64,000 bases of DNA from Allomyces arbusculus (lineage: Eukaryota > Blastocladiomycota > Blastocladiomycetes > Blastocladiales > Blastocladiaceae), in NCBI GenBank assembly GCA_027604705.1, contig JADHYV010000008.1, forward strand, positions 310,001 to 374,000, read 5' to 3'. Each line of letters starts with the position of its first letter. Position 1 is the first letter of the stretch. Made by a program: the position numbers and the translations under genes. Below are positions 9,270 to 20,771 of the stretch, piece after piece. Under the pieces are notes generated by a model that was not told where the DNA came from, did not search any database, and saw nothing but the letters and a program-made list of their open reading frames with translations.

Positions 9270-12200
9270 TCACCCACCCGACTTGCGCACCCGCGCCCCC
9301 TTGCTCGTTCCTGCCGGCATTTTTCGCGGCGCTGCCCGCACCGGTTCCGAGTCCGAGTCCGACTCGCTCGTCTCCAACTCGACCACACGCTTAGCACGCG
9401 CCTTGGCGACCCGTTTCGTCTTTGGTGCGCCGCCTGCGGCCGCAGCACCTTCCCGCGCGCCTCCCCGGCTCCCCTTGGCAGCGCCTCCCCTTCGCGCCGG
9501 TGCCACGCGTGCGGGCTTCCCCGGGTTCAGCATGGCCTCGATGACGGGAGGCACATCGACCTGCGCGGCGCGCGGCGCGTCCGACGTGGGCTGGTCCGAC
9601 GAAACGTCGACGTCCACGTCCATGGCCTCCTCCTCCTCCTCATCGTCGTCTGGTACGGCCTCGGGTTGCGTGATTCCCGGATCCCCGTCGATGCGCGCAT
9701 TCAGGAACACGAGCGCGGTACTCGCAAGCTGTACGTGCGCGACCTCGTCAATCTCGTCCGCGCTGAGCAGCCGCACAACGTCGGCGGGCAGCGCGCTCAC
9801 GTACTGTGCGGCCACATGTTCGTCGCGCTTGACGACAGTGCGCGCAGCAGTCCGTGCAGCCGCGGCGGCGGCAGTCCGGCCAGCTCCCCCACCACCGCCC
9901 GACTCGGCCCCGCCCTGGAAGTTGCGAACCTTGGCGGCCGACAGCCGGTAGGCGCGGACGAGGTGCGCCTTGGTCGCGAGAACGACGCCCATGCACAGCG
10001 CGGCGCGCGCGAGCGTCGGTGTGTCCCAGTCAGTCTCGTACTCGCCTTGCTCGTCGTCATTGCCGCCGACGTGCCGCTCGAGGTCGTGCTTGATGGTGAG
10101 CCCGATCCCGGCGACCACCTGGTTGATTGCCTGGATGACCGAAAGCACCTCGTCCTCGTGCTTGTACGGCAGCGTCGCCAAGTTATCTGCAACCCACTGT
10201 GCGAGCCCGACCGTCTGCGTGCACGCCGGGTGACCCAACTCAGGCACCGTCGCCGCGGCGGCACCACCGGCCTTCTGCGCGCGCCTTGCAGCGGCAAACG
10301 TCTTGGGGCTCATATCAAAGATGCGCGTGAGTAGCAGCAATACCGCGCGCCGGTCGCGCTTGGCTGACTGCACGACCGCGTAGAACGCATGCAGCATGGC
10401 CATGGGCACGGGTTCCGCGTCTGTCGCCGGCAGGAAACCGACGGGCGTGTCGGTCCTCTGGCACGCGGCCTGGTACTTGTACGCGGCGAGCAGGGCGTCG
10501 CGGTTGGCGTCGTAAATGACCGACTGGTGCTGCGCGTGCAACTTGAGGTGGTGAGCACGCGCACGTGAAGCCAGCGGCGCGTGGGGCGAGGCCGAGAGAG
10601 CCACAATCGCCGGCATGACGAACTTGGGGTGTGCGAGCCGGTTGCTGGCAATGTACCCGATCACGTCCTGCGCGAGCTCGGCGAGACGCAGGTACGGGTC
10701 GCGCGGCGGGACGAGCGCGCAGGCGGTGATTTCCGTGACGAGCGATTGCGCGAGCGACTCGGAGATGCTGTTTGGAGAATGCAAGAGTTGGAGTCGGCAA
10801 CTGATCAATGCAGTGCGAGTGGCATCAGGGCTACGCACCCCGCTGTGGCAAAATCCATGGTCGTGCCGAGAAAGGCTTGCCGATCAAACGTCTCGCCATC
10901 TAAAACAGCCAACGTGGTGAGCCAACAACCATCGCGACTGTGCTGTCCAGGAATACGCACTGCTCTTGAGCTTCTGCGCAGCCCGTGCATCATCCTTGGC
11001 CATAAACTGCACGAGCATCTCCATGACCACCTCGGCCAACTTCGGCGCCTTATCCTTCTCATCCAGCGCGCCTTTGATCAGCCTGAGCATCGGCGGCTGC
11101 AAGAATAGCTTGCTGTACTGCAGCACCATGTACCCAATCGCCTGCAACGCGACCGCACGTGTCGCTTCGGCGAGCCTGCACTCGGCCAAGCAAAAAAAAT
11201 GCAGCAGGGCAAACACCGTCTCGGGAGATCCCTCGGCGGGCGGCGCCGGGAGCGCGCCGTACTGCGCCATCGACCCGAGAATGACCGCGAGTCGGCGCAC
11301 ATGGTCCTCGCGCATCTTGGGTGGGAGACGCGGCGGGTCCGAGCCCTGTAGCGAGGTGCGGCATACGGCGAGTTGGGTCACGGACGTGGCGAGTAGTTTG
11401 GCGACACGGTCCGGGCCCGCAGCACTGCCGCCGCCACTAGCAGACTTGATGCGGCGCGCGACCATGCACAGGACCGCAACCGAGTCGCGCACGTTGATGT
11501 GCGCGCCCCACTGCAGGATCCGGCACACGGCGATTTCCACGTCCTGTAGCGTATGTGCCGAGATGGCAATCTCGATGCGCCCGCCGTCGCCGTCGAGCGC
11601 GTCGCGGAAGAGAGCGAGTGCCAGGTGCTGCACGAGATGGACCTCGGTCTGCGCCGGAGCTGCGGGGGTCGTCGTGGGCGGCATTGCCAAGTACTTGGCG
11701 GCCTGCGCGAGCATGTCACCCGTGATCAAGTCCGGTCGTGCGCGGGCCACCACACCAAGCGCGCGAAGCGCGTTCATGAATGGCTCGGTCGCAGTCGCAG
11801 TCGTCGCTTGGTCAACGGCGACGCCGCTCGTCTGAACTTGGTGGAACAGGGCCACGACCAGCAGCGCGAGTGGGCGGCCTTTCAGGTCGTCGTCAGAGAG
11901 CTGCCCGAGAAACTCGGCAACCGCCGCAGCCGGAATCCACTTTGCGAGTCCGGCAAACACGAGCGCCTGCGCCTGCAACTCCATGCGCAGCGGGTCCGGG
12001 AATGTCCTGTAGGTACTCACGGCCTCGTGCGCGCGCAAATTGCCCGCGGCTTGGTCCGTGATGGGACCAGCAACCGGCGCACTCGTGGTCGCGGTCGTTC
12101 CCGCCGCCGACGACGCAGCGGCTGCGGCCAGCACGCTCAGATACGGCATGACAACGTCCAGCAACACTTTTTTCGCGAGCTCGCTCACGGTATCCTCGTC

Positions 12201-15200
12201 GTCGCGCAACCGGCCAAACACGCGCGTCGCGAGCTCGATTCGTTCATCCACCCCAATCCGTGGTGCCAAGTGACCTAGCGTGCGAATTGCGCGCTTGCGC
12301 ACCGACAGCGCCGTGTCGTGCACACGCTCGAGCAAGACTTCGAAGTAGGCCGCGCCGGCCGTCCCCTGCGCGGGCGCCGACAACATCCATTTCCCGACCG
12401 TTTCCAGAACACTGTCGCGCACCGACGGCGACGGGTCGTGGAGCCGGGCGGCGAGCGCAGCCTGGACGGCGGCGAGGTTCATGAGCGACGCGTCGACTTG
12501 CACGACTTGCGTCAGGACCTTGACGGCGCGGCTGCGTACGGCGACTTCCTTGGCCTCGAACCACCGCAGGACGCGCGCGAGCAGTGGTTCCGTGTGCCGC
12601 AGGAGCAGCGCGCACTTGGCAAGCAAGAGTTCCATGCACTCGGTGCACTCGGCACGGTCAACATTTTCCGGTAATGGCCGCGATTCCCATACGAGCGGCG
12701 TCGTGTCGGTAACGGGCGGTTTTGGGGCGCCGTCGTGCTCATCCTCGGAATCCGAGTCATCGAGCATCGCGACACCCGTGCCCTTTTTATCTGCGGCGGC
12801 GGCCGTTGCCGCACCGGCCGCCGCCATCACGCGCCACTCAGTGACCAGGTACCACTGGGCGGCCGCAAGCCCGACGTCCGTCTTGGCGCCCGCGGCGAGA
12901 TACGCGTACGTAGCCGCCTGCGCCTGCGCAATCTCCTCGTCCCCAATGACCACATCGGCGTACTTGGCGTGGCTCTGCCGCGTGCGGCACAACAGGCTCG
13001 AGAACACGTCCATGGCAAGCGCCTTGACCGCGGCGTCGGCAATCCCCTCGTCCTCCATGACGCCCAACATCAACTGCATCGTGACGCGCGCAAACAGTTC
13101 CGCCGACGGGAACTCGGGCGCCGGGAGGACCGTGAGCACGTCATCAAAGATCCCGCGCAGCAAGTGCACGTACTCGGCCTCGGTCGTGGCCGCGGCCTTG
13201 GACTTTTTCGTCGCGCGCGCGAGGAGGTACTTGACCATGTGCGCGGCCATCGCGCGGCACTGGTCCATGACCGGCGCATGCGTATCGTCGTCGGGCACGA
13301 CAGCTCGCGCGGTGATCGATCCCGCCGCGGTGGGCGGCTCCGGGACACATGCCTGGACAAGGTGCATGAGCAGCGCCGAGACGGTCATGATGGCTTTCCC
13401 CGACGGCAGCTTGTACCGCCTCGGCAATTTCTTGGTCGGTCCCGACGCGTCGGTGCTCTTGATCAAGTTGCTCACGAGCTCGTCGACGATCCCTGTGCGC
13501 AGTCCCGGTTTCCGCGCGGCAATCGCACAGAGCAGTTCGAGCCCACGCATTTGCAGAACGTTATCCGCGGCACCTTGCGTAAACAGCGGCGCGAGCGACC
13601 CGTAGGCCAAGGCAATCGCGACCGCGTCGCTCGCCGCGTGTCGCGGGTGCGCCACGACCAGGTCACGCAGCCGCGTCATGAGCGTGCACAGCAGGTAGAG
13701 CAGTTTCTGGAACCGCTTATCGAAATGCGGCGTGTCGGTGAGCACCTGCACGGGCAAGCTCGTGAGCCGGCCGTTACTGACATTTGGTGCGCGTTCAGTC
13801 GCGCCGTCGTGCAGTCGCTCGCGCGCGTCGAAAACGGGCACGAGCGACCCCTTGACGTGGTTCTTAAACGTGTTCGCGATGAGCAGGAGCGCTTCCTCGG
13901 ATGCGGCGTCCGGGTGCGCGTGAAACACGAGGACGACGACCATGCTCGCCTCGAGCCCGACCGTGATTCGGTCAAACATGTGCACCGTCGACAGTGACCG
14001 CGGCGTCTCGTCGTTGTCGTCGTCGCTGTTCTCGCGGTCGCGCGAGGCACGCTCCACGAGCATCTGCCCGACCATGGCCAAGAAATCCGCGTCCTCGACG
14101 CGCGCGACACGTTCAAGACACATTTTCGCGAGCGCGCGGGCCTGGTCGCCTTCCAACTGGATCGACCCGTTGGCCAACGCATCCATAAGCTTACCAATTG
14201 TGTCGGGCGCGATCTCGGCCCCGTCCTCAAGAGCCGCATCGAGCGTCTCGGCCAATGTCGTGCGCGAATTCGCCGACTTGGCGGCCTTGGCGGGCCGTTT
14301 GGCGGGGGACATGGCGGCAGTCGGCTGGTCGACGTCGCTCGACACACGCTTGCGTTTCTTTCGCGGCGCAGCGACAACAGGTGGTGGAGGAGTGAGTGCA
14401 CGGTCGGATGGCGTGTAGGACGAGGCGCTCGCGTCGGTGCCGCCGGACCCTGGGCGCTGTGCGGCCGGTGGGTCGGTGGGTGGTGGCCGCGATGCGCGCA
14501 GACGCGCCATGGTCGGTGTGGTCGCGGCAGATGAGGGGGCAGAGGCCGTGACGGGCCGGTACTTTTCGGCAATTTGCCGCGCCGAAAGCGGTGTAGGCAC
14601 AGCCAGGTTCGGGCGCGGTGCAGGTGGGGGAGGGGCCGCGGACGCGTAGTAGGCGGCGAGCGCCGGCGACGAGGCGACGGCGTCAGCGAGCGGGGCCGCG
14701 GCGGTGGTGAGCGTCGCGCCCACGGCAAGGACGGCGGCAGAGGTGTGCGGGCACGGCGTCGTGCGGCTAGCGAGTGACAAACAGGGCAGTGAGTCACAGC
14801 GGCACGGCGCTTGCCAAGAACGCGTGCATGGCCTCAGCATACAATGCGGCCGAGGGCGGCGTGGCAGCCAGAGCTGCGACCGCGTGCGGGACAAGGTCGG
14901 CGCGCTGCAGCAGGCGGAGCGCGGTCGAGGTGTGGATCAGCGGGACGCCCGAGAGCGCTGCGAGCGTCGCGGGCGGGACGGCGGCGGGCGGCAGCGTGAG
15001 CGCGGCGGCTATACACAGAATGAGATCCGGTCGCGAGAGTCGGAGCCATCGCAGCGACGCGGTCGTGATCAGCTAAAACGAACAAAAGGTCGGGCCCAGG
15101 ACGCGAGTGACTCGACCGACGCCGAGCAAGCTGCGCACCGACCTTGGTCGACTTGGTCGCCGCGCACCGACGTGAGCGGCGCGCGGCCGACCGATGCCAG

Positions 15201-15392
15201 CACGCGCCGCACGGCCTCGGCCTGCCGCTCGCCACTCGGCGGTGTGATCCGCCCGGCGCTTTCGTGCCTGGCGCGGCTGCTCGAGGCGGCAGCACTGCTT
15301 GCCGGTGGTGCATGGTGTGGATGCTGATTGCCTTGCTGGTGCTGCTCGCGGTCGCTGTGGCCGCCATGCTGCCGCGGCGCGCTTCGCTCCAT
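9270..15392 (-). CDS. SCC2: Cohesin-loading factor Scc2/NIPBL/Mis4
   Basis: Large gene on the minus strand in at least three or four exons. Main blocks are an exon from about 15065 to 14800, a long one from about 14800 to 10950, and a last one from about 10785 to the stop at 9270. The HEAT-repeat core carries the Nipped-B signature (RSRAVKVLTQVVQVDASLM, then SPSVRDSVLETVGKWML, then TALSVRKRAIRTLGHLAPRI). The last exon has the NIPBL C-terminal block (DPYLRLAELAQDVIGYIASN, RLAHPKFVMPAIVAL). The protein loads cohesin on chromatin with Scc4/MAU2. The N-terminal third is disordered and basic (KKRKR near RVSSDVDQP). The tail has a DDDEEEEEAMDVDVDV acidic run and then Lys/Arg-rich sequence. The start at 15392 and the intron between about 10950 and 10785 are not certain. 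Confidence 0.82.
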
Positions 15393-16203
15393 TGCGGCAA
15401 GCTGTGCTTGGTTTCTTTTTGTTGGTTGCTGGCCAAAGCGAGTGATCGTCTGCCCTTGGTTCTTCGTCGTCAGCCGCGCGCAACCAATCTGCAGGCTCCG
15501 GTCCCTGCCCAACGGCGATGTTCCTGACACGCACTGCTGCGTGACCGCGTGCATCGCTCCACCGCAGCCTTACCGCAACGCACCAGGAACGGCACAGGCG
15601 TCTCTGTCCGGCGAAGGCGGCAGGCACCTCCGAAACAACGCATTTGGTCGCTAACACGTGACCGCGACAGAGCCAAGCTGCCGTCCTCCATCCTCTCTGG
15701 CACTCGGCTGGGGCTGCTCGCACCCGCTCGCTCACTCAACTGGCTTCTCGCATCAGCTCTCGCATCAGGCGCGCGATCAGCTCGCCGGCACACCAACCCA
15801 AGGTGCGGCGGCTGCGAACACGGCCAATCTGAGACATGAAGAGCGCGCGCGCTGGCCGGCCCGATCTGGTGAACTCCCCGCGAATGCCTTTGACGGACGC
15901 GGCCGGGCCGTGGCCCTCGCTGCTTCGTCGCGCTCGCGTCGCTGCACGCGCTAAAGTCGCGCACCACGCCGCGGCGCGCTTCTCTCCTCTCTCTCTCTCC
16001 CCACCGCCTGCTCTCTCGCGCGCGCCCGCACCCGCTCTTCAAGATCAAGACGACGCTCTCGCTCGACCCGACCTGACCGATCGACACTCGCCTGCGCCCG
16101 CGCACCTGCTCCTCGACCGCCACTACCCGCGCCCGCATCTCGACCGCGCAACACCATCGCGACCACCTTCCTTGACACCTTCGATCCAACCACCACCACC
16201 ACC
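15393..16203. promoter_or_regulatory. Divergent intergenic region, SCC2 / four-helix membrane protein
   Basis: CT- and CG-rich with no supported gene. A pyrimidine-rich stretch around 15985-16010 (TCTCTCCTCTCTCTCTCTCC) lies about 200 bp upstream of the membrane-protein ATG and may belong to its promoter or leader. Confidence 0.4.
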
Positions 16204-16978
16204 ATGGCGCCCGCGCTGCCCCCACCGCACGACCTGTCGGCCGCGGCCGACGCGATTGCCGCCGACGACAACGGCGCGATCTCCGCGCAGCAGTTTTTCG
16301 GCGGCCGGCAAGGGTTCAACTCCAGCATGCAACGAGGTGCGTTCCGGTGCCATGCCTTTGGGCGGCACGACCGCGATGTGACGCGACGCGACTGACCGCG
16401 GACCCCCACCCGTTCCGTCTCGCTAGCCATGTGGATTGCCGCGTTCACGATGCTGATTGTGTGGATGACGATGCTCTTGCTGCTCTACCTGGTTGCCGGC
16501 CCCAAGACCAAGCGACCCGCGGCGTCGATGGCCTCGGCGCGCAACGTCGAGGGCCGGCCCATCACCGAAGTGACGACGGTCGACGTCTACGAGGAGGCGA
16601 ACACGTGGGAGTCGCGGTTCAAGCGCGCCGTCCGTGCCGCGCGGCTCAACTTCATTCTGCTGCTGTCGGCGGCCGTGATCACGGCGCTCGCGTACGTTTG
16701 AGCGCTCTCTCACGCGCGCGCGATTCCCACTCGACCACCAAGACTAACGGCCGCCTTCCCCCCCCCCCCCCTGGGTGTCCAGGTACGGCCCGTCGGGCGG
16801 CACCGTCGCGCTGCAGTGGATTGCGTTTGCGATTGGCGCGCTGTGGGTGCTGGTCGAGCTGTTCTCCAACTCGCACTGGCTGCGGCTGCTCTGGGCCGTC
16901 AGCATTTTCCCGCTCATCGTCATTATCTGGGGGCTCGCGTTCCGCAAGTTTGGCGACCAGGACAACCGCATTGTCTAG
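16204..16978 (+). CDS. Small four-helix membrane protein, unknown
   Basis: Three exons (16204-16336, 16427-16691, 16783-16978; introns 90 and 91 bp) give 197 aa. The frame stays open across both joins: codon GCC spans the first and GCG the second. An N-terminal soluble segment of about 44 residues is followed by TM1 (MWIAAFTMLIVWMTMLLLLY), a charged loop of about 55 residues with VYEEANTWESRFKR, TM2 (NFILLLSAAVITALAY), TM3 (QWIAFAIGALWVLVELF) and TM4 (LLWAVSIFPLIVIIWGLAF). No signal peptide. I do not recognise the family. The size and four helices recall MARVEL-like or tetraspanner proteins, but no diagnostic motif is visible. The second intron contains a 13-C run. Confidence 0.75.
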
Positions 16979-17767
16979 GCCGCGCCCAGGGACCGCTGGA
17001 CCAACGCGGCCCGTGTGTGCTGCCGCCGCCGCCGCCGCGTGAGCCCGCGGTGAGGTGCTCCTGTCGATTGGGTGCCGTCGTCAACGCGCGCACGAGTCCT
17101 TTTTTCTGGCCGGTTTTGTTGTTGACGGTGGAGTTCGCTGGCGTTGACCTCCCCCACGACCAGAGACGATTGTTTGATATTGGTTGATCGGTCTGTCCAT
17201 GCTCATTTTGTCTCAATCTATCCACCATTGAAATGAAAAACAAAAACCGCTGCTTTCCTGTTGATATGTTGCTTGACTCGCTGTTTTCGGGTGCCGCGCG
17301 GCAAGAGTCCGGCGCGGCAAGGGTCCGGCGCGGTCAGCTTGTTCCTGCCAGCGGTTCGACACTCGCGACTCCTGGCGACTGTGTATTCGTGAACCTTGAC
17401 GTCGGAAAGGTGGTCGAGTCCTGTCTCTTTTGACGTGCGCCACCAAGACGGTTCTACAAATGCCGCGCTGGCATGGTATTTGACGGGGAAAGGAAAATGT
17501 ACATGACGGGCCACTCGCGCCCTTGCGCGCCCCCGCACTTCACGCCGGCCGCGCGATAAACGGTTCCGCGGCCATGTCAACAAAGAACAACAACAAAAAA
17601 ACGGCAGATGAGCACTTGCGCGTCGCCGTGCGCGGTGCGCGCGCGTCGGCGCGCTGCGACCGACCGACCGACCGACTTGGAAAATGCTTGCGTGTCGCGT
17701 GTCGCGTGCCACGGACGCACGGTCCTCGACGAGCACCACGGGCTTCATCGACTCGGCGCCAGCGGGC
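16979..17767. other. Convergent 3' flanks, membrane protein and Cys-rich protein
   Basis: No gene recognised. The short plus frame at 17233-17433 has no recognisable features. Confidence 0.4.
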
Positions 17768-18184
17768 TTACTTGGCCGTCTCGAGATCATGCAGCGCCGC
17801 GCGCTGCTGGTCGGACCCGTGGTTCTCGATATCGCGCACGTTCTTGGGGTGCAAGTCGTCGACCGACGACTCGGTGCTCAACGGCGCCGGTTGGGGCGCT
17901 TCGCCGGCCTTGCACACGCACGCGCCGCCGCAGCACGGGCCCGAACTCGCGTTGGCCTTGTTGTTGCAGCACCCGTCGGCGTGGTCGCGGCAGTGCTCGG
18001 CATGGTGCAGCGCGTCGCGTGCGGCGGCGTCGTTCGAGTTTTCGGCGTCGCGCAGGCACCGCGGGTGCAGGTCAATTTCCTCGGACAGGCGGCGCTGCGT
18101 GAGCCGGTGGTGCGGGCACGCGCAGGTCGTCGGCGTGCAGGCGGCCGAGCCGTTGCAGCAGGTGTGGACTTTGGCGGCCGACAT
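17768..18184 (-). CDS. Metallothionein-like Cys-rich protein with duplicated module
   Basis: Single exon, 138 aa, starting MSAAKVHTCCNGSAACTPTT. It has two Cys clusters: residues about 9-24 (CC, C, C, C plus HH) and about 69-91 (CRDHADGCC, then CCGGACVCKAG). The second has the CC-x-G-x-C-x-C pattern typical of metallothioneins. Each cluster is followed by a related segment: DLHPRCLRDAEN with RDALHHAEH, and DLHPKNVRDIEN with RAALHDLE. The protein is therefore two copies of a Cys-cluster plus helix unit. A metal-buffering role is inferred from composition only. The frame upstream is open but lacks Cys; this ATG was chosen because it directly precedes the first cluster. The leader on the minus strand is a CCAACC-rich tract (18190-18230). 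Confidence 0.65.
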   Translation of the reverse strand: MSAAKVHTCCNGSAACTPTTCACPHHRLTQRRLSEEIDLHPRCLRDAENSNDAAARDALHHAEHCRDHADGCCNNKANASSGPCCGGACVCKAGEAPQPAPLSTESSVDDLHPKNVRDIENHGSDQQRAALHDLETAK

Positions 18185-18950
18185 GGTGGGATGGTTGGTG
18201 GGTGGTTGGTTGGTAGTGTTGGTGGTTGTGAGAGATGGGGAACGGAGCTGAGGAGGGACGCGTCTCTTAAGAGGCCAGTGTGCGCGGCCAGCGAGGTCCT
18301 CACACACGCCCGCCGCCGGCTGGGCGCCCGTAGCCGCCGGCGGCAGCAACCACAGCGCCAGTGTGGGCATGACCATGCGTGTGTCTGCCTCCTTCGACAC
18401 GGAACGAGTCGGCGACAGATGCGCGGCGTGTTTTCGCCAACGTCGCGGCCAGGCACCGGCAGCGTGTTGTTTGGGCAACGTTTGACTTGTTCGATGCGAG
18501 ACGCGTCAAGACGAATGCACCGTGTCACGATGACGCATCGGCCGCCTCCCTGCCCATGAACCCAAACCGTGGCCTGTCACATCCATCTCGGTCCACACAC
18601 TCCTGATACACACGTGTTGCGTTGCCATGCGCCTCTCGCCCGGCCGCGCGCTGCACCACCACCTCGCCAGCCGCCCCGCTATTTGCTCCCTTACAATGCA
18701 AACACCGTCTCAGAGTTGCAGCGTGCGAGGACTGACTTGCGCGAGGCGCTTAAGGGGCGGGAGACCTGGCCATGGGCATGCTCCTCTGTGGGCTGCTCGG
18801 GATCCGCCAACGCCGCCAGTGTCATTCTCGACGGGCGGCCGGACGTCTTGATCACCCGCAAATCCGCAATCTGTTGCTGGCTTTATTTCCTTCCATACGC
18901 AAAACGTCTATTCAGGTGAACGAGGGACCGCGAAAGAGCACGATCGCGCT
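18185..18950. promoter_or_regulatory. Promoter side of the Cys-rich gene, 3' flank of the NUDIX gene
   Basis: The first 45 bp next to the Cys-rich gene's ATG are repeats of GGTTGGT/GGTGGTT (CCAACC in the sense direction). Otherwise no feature recognised. Confidence 0.35.
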
Positions 18951-20771
18951 TCACATGCGCGACTTGGGCGTTTTGGCCCAGTGGTGCACCCACTCCCGCA
19001 AAAGCAACCCCGCCAGACTGCTCGCGGGCGGGACAAACATGCCGGACCCTGGCTTCGTAGCGGACCCAGACGACCCGGACGGCGACGGCGACGGCGTACG
19101 TGACCGCGTCGTCTTCCCGTCCTTGGCCGCCGTGCTGCCACCCAGCTTCCGGTCCCCCTTCTCCACCAACGCGCGTATCGTGGCCACATCCACCCATTTC
19201 GCATCCTCGAGCTCCCCATCGCGCAACACAATCTCCTCGCTGACCGCGCGCGCCATACACCCGAGCATCAAACTATTCGGGAACGGCCACGGCTGCGACC
19301 GCACGTACCGGACGCCCGCGGGCCGCGGGTCGACCACAACCCCCGTCTCCTCGACCACTTCGCGCCGCGCCGCGTCCTCCAGCGACTCGCCTGGCTCGAC
19401 GAACCCAGCGACCACCGAATACATCCCCACCGGCCACCCCTTGGACCGGCCCACCAGGACTTTCGTCCCGCAGGGAGACGTCACACAGGCCATGACGACG
19501 GGGTCGGTTCGGGGGTAACTGAAATTCTGCACACCGCGGAGACACGTTGGGCCCGAAGTGCAGATCTGCTTGTAACCCGCTTCGCCAGGCCGGACTCGGG
19601 TTCCACACGCCGCGCAGTAGGCGTGCCGCGCGTGCCAGTCGAGGACTGACCGCGTCTGCGCGAGTAAATTGGCCGCGGTCACCACTGCGGACCGCGACGC
19701 GGAATCGCGCGCGAGATCGCGTGCGCGGAGGAGGGCCAGCGCGGTCGCACGCATGTCGCCGACTTTCGCGCCGGGCAATTTTTCAAGAACGGTCGCAGCG
19801 TCGTGCGCCCATCCGGCACCCGTACCCGGTGCGGCACCCGCGAGGGGCGACGCGAGGAGCTCGACGCCAAAGTAGGCGCGGCCGGCGTCGCGCGCATCGA
19901 CACCGAGGAAGACCAGGCCGCGCGGGGTCGTGCCGTCCGTCGGCCAGTTCGGGAGTAACGCTGGGTCGCCATGCGCGCCGACCAGGGTCGCGACGTGGTC
20001 GTCGCGCGTCAAGACATACAGCACCCCGGCACCCGGCTCGTCCGTGACCGTCTCCGGCTGTGTCGCGTGCACGAGCGGCGCGAGTCCGCACGTCGCCACA
20101 AACCGCGTGCGCGGGTCGCGGAACATGGCGCCCAACGCGTCCGCGTGGTCGCGCAAGTGTGCGGCGCGGTCGAGCGGGGATGCGAAGAGGGACGGCACCG
20201 CATCGTCCCCGTCAGCCAACGTATCCGCCGCCGCCCACCGGCCCGAGTCGGGCAGAGCGCACGCGGCGCGCTCGGCGTGCGCGCGCAAGTACGCGGCGAG
20301 CGTGTCGTGGCCCCAGAATGCCGCGACGTCGGCGGGCGTGTGCTTGCCCGTTTGCAGCGCGCAGACGTCGGCAGAGCAGTCTTCGACGAGAGCGCGCGCC
20401 ACGCGGGAGCGGCCGTACCGCGCGGCCACGTGTAAGAGGGTTGCGGAGGTTGGGTCCGACGGGTCGGCGCGGGTAGTGATGAGGGACGGGTCCCGGCGGA
20501 CGGCCGCGAGGACGGCGTCGGCGTGGCCCGAGGCCGCATTCTCGAACGGGTCTGGCCCCGGGACAGTGGTTGGGGACGGGTCGTCGGCGAGCGGCGGGAT
20601 CGGGATGGTCGGCTTGGCCATGGCGGAGGTCGCGTCGTGCCGGGAGCGGATGCTCGGGGATGAGAGCTTGGCGGTGCGCGAGAGCACTTGGAGTGGTGCG
20701 GAGCGAGCAAAGCTGAGCAGCGGCGGGTGGACAAGTTGGCGTGCGGGCGCGCGGATCAGCCAGGCGCGCAT
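18951..20771 (-). CDS. NPY1: Ankyrin-NUDIX NADH pyrophosphatase (Npy1/NUDT12 type)
   Basis: Single exon. From the ATG at 20621 it gives 556 aa; an in-frame upstream ATG at 20771 adds 50 residues. N-terminal ankyrin repeats (TLLHVAARYGRSRVARALVE, HTPADVAAFWGHDTLAAYL) are as in NUDT12. A four-Cys zinc ribbon sits at about residues 336-360 (YCAACGTRVRPGEAGYKQIC). The full NUDIX box is GFVEPGESLEDAARREVVEE (about 406-428), followed by the NADH-pyrophosphatase motif SQPWPFPNS. Family members hydrolyse NAD(H) to NMN(H) and AMP and remove NAD caps from RNA; they are usually peroxisomal. The C-terminus is SRM, a plausible PTS1. The extra 50 residues of the long form are Arg-rich with one acid, like a mitochondrial presequence. 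The region between the NUDIX fold and the PTS1 carries a Ser/Pro-rich insertion. Confidence 0.9.
   Translation of the reverse strand: MRAWLIRAPARQLVHPPLLSFARSAPLQVLSRTAKLSSPSIRSRHDATSAMAKPTIPIPPLADDPSPTTVPGPDPFENAASGHADAVLAAVRRDPSLITTRADPSDPTSATLLHVAARYGRSRVARALVEDCSADVCALQTGKHTPADVAAFWGHDTLAAYLRAHAERAACALPDSGRWAAADTLADGDDAVPSLFASPLDRAAHLRDHADALGAMFRDPRTRFVATCGLAPLVHATQPETVTDEPGAGVLYVLTRDDHVATLVGAHGDPALLPNWPTDGTTPRGLVFLGVDARDAGRAYFGVELLASPLAGAAPGTGAGWAHDAATVLEKLPGAKVGDMRATALALLRARDLARDSASRSAVVTAANLLAQTRSVLDWHARHAYCAACGTRVRPGEAGYKQICTSGPTCLRGVQNFSYPRTDPVVMACVTSPCGTKVLVGRSKGWPVGMYSVVAGFVEPGESLEDAARREVVEETGVVVDPRPAGVRYVRSQPWPFPNSLMLGCMARAVSEEIVLRDGELEDAKWVDVATIRALVEKGDRKLGGSTAAKDGKTTRSRTPSPSPSGSSGSATKPGSGMFVPPASSLAGLLLREWVHHWAKTPKSRM

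Noticed and set aside
9270-15392. Reading the HEAT protein as condensin subunit Cap-G or Pds5
   Set aside because: The ARxxALxxLxxVV...SVRDxxxxxxGKW...SVRKRxIxxL succession and the C-terminal block fit Scc2/NIPBL better.
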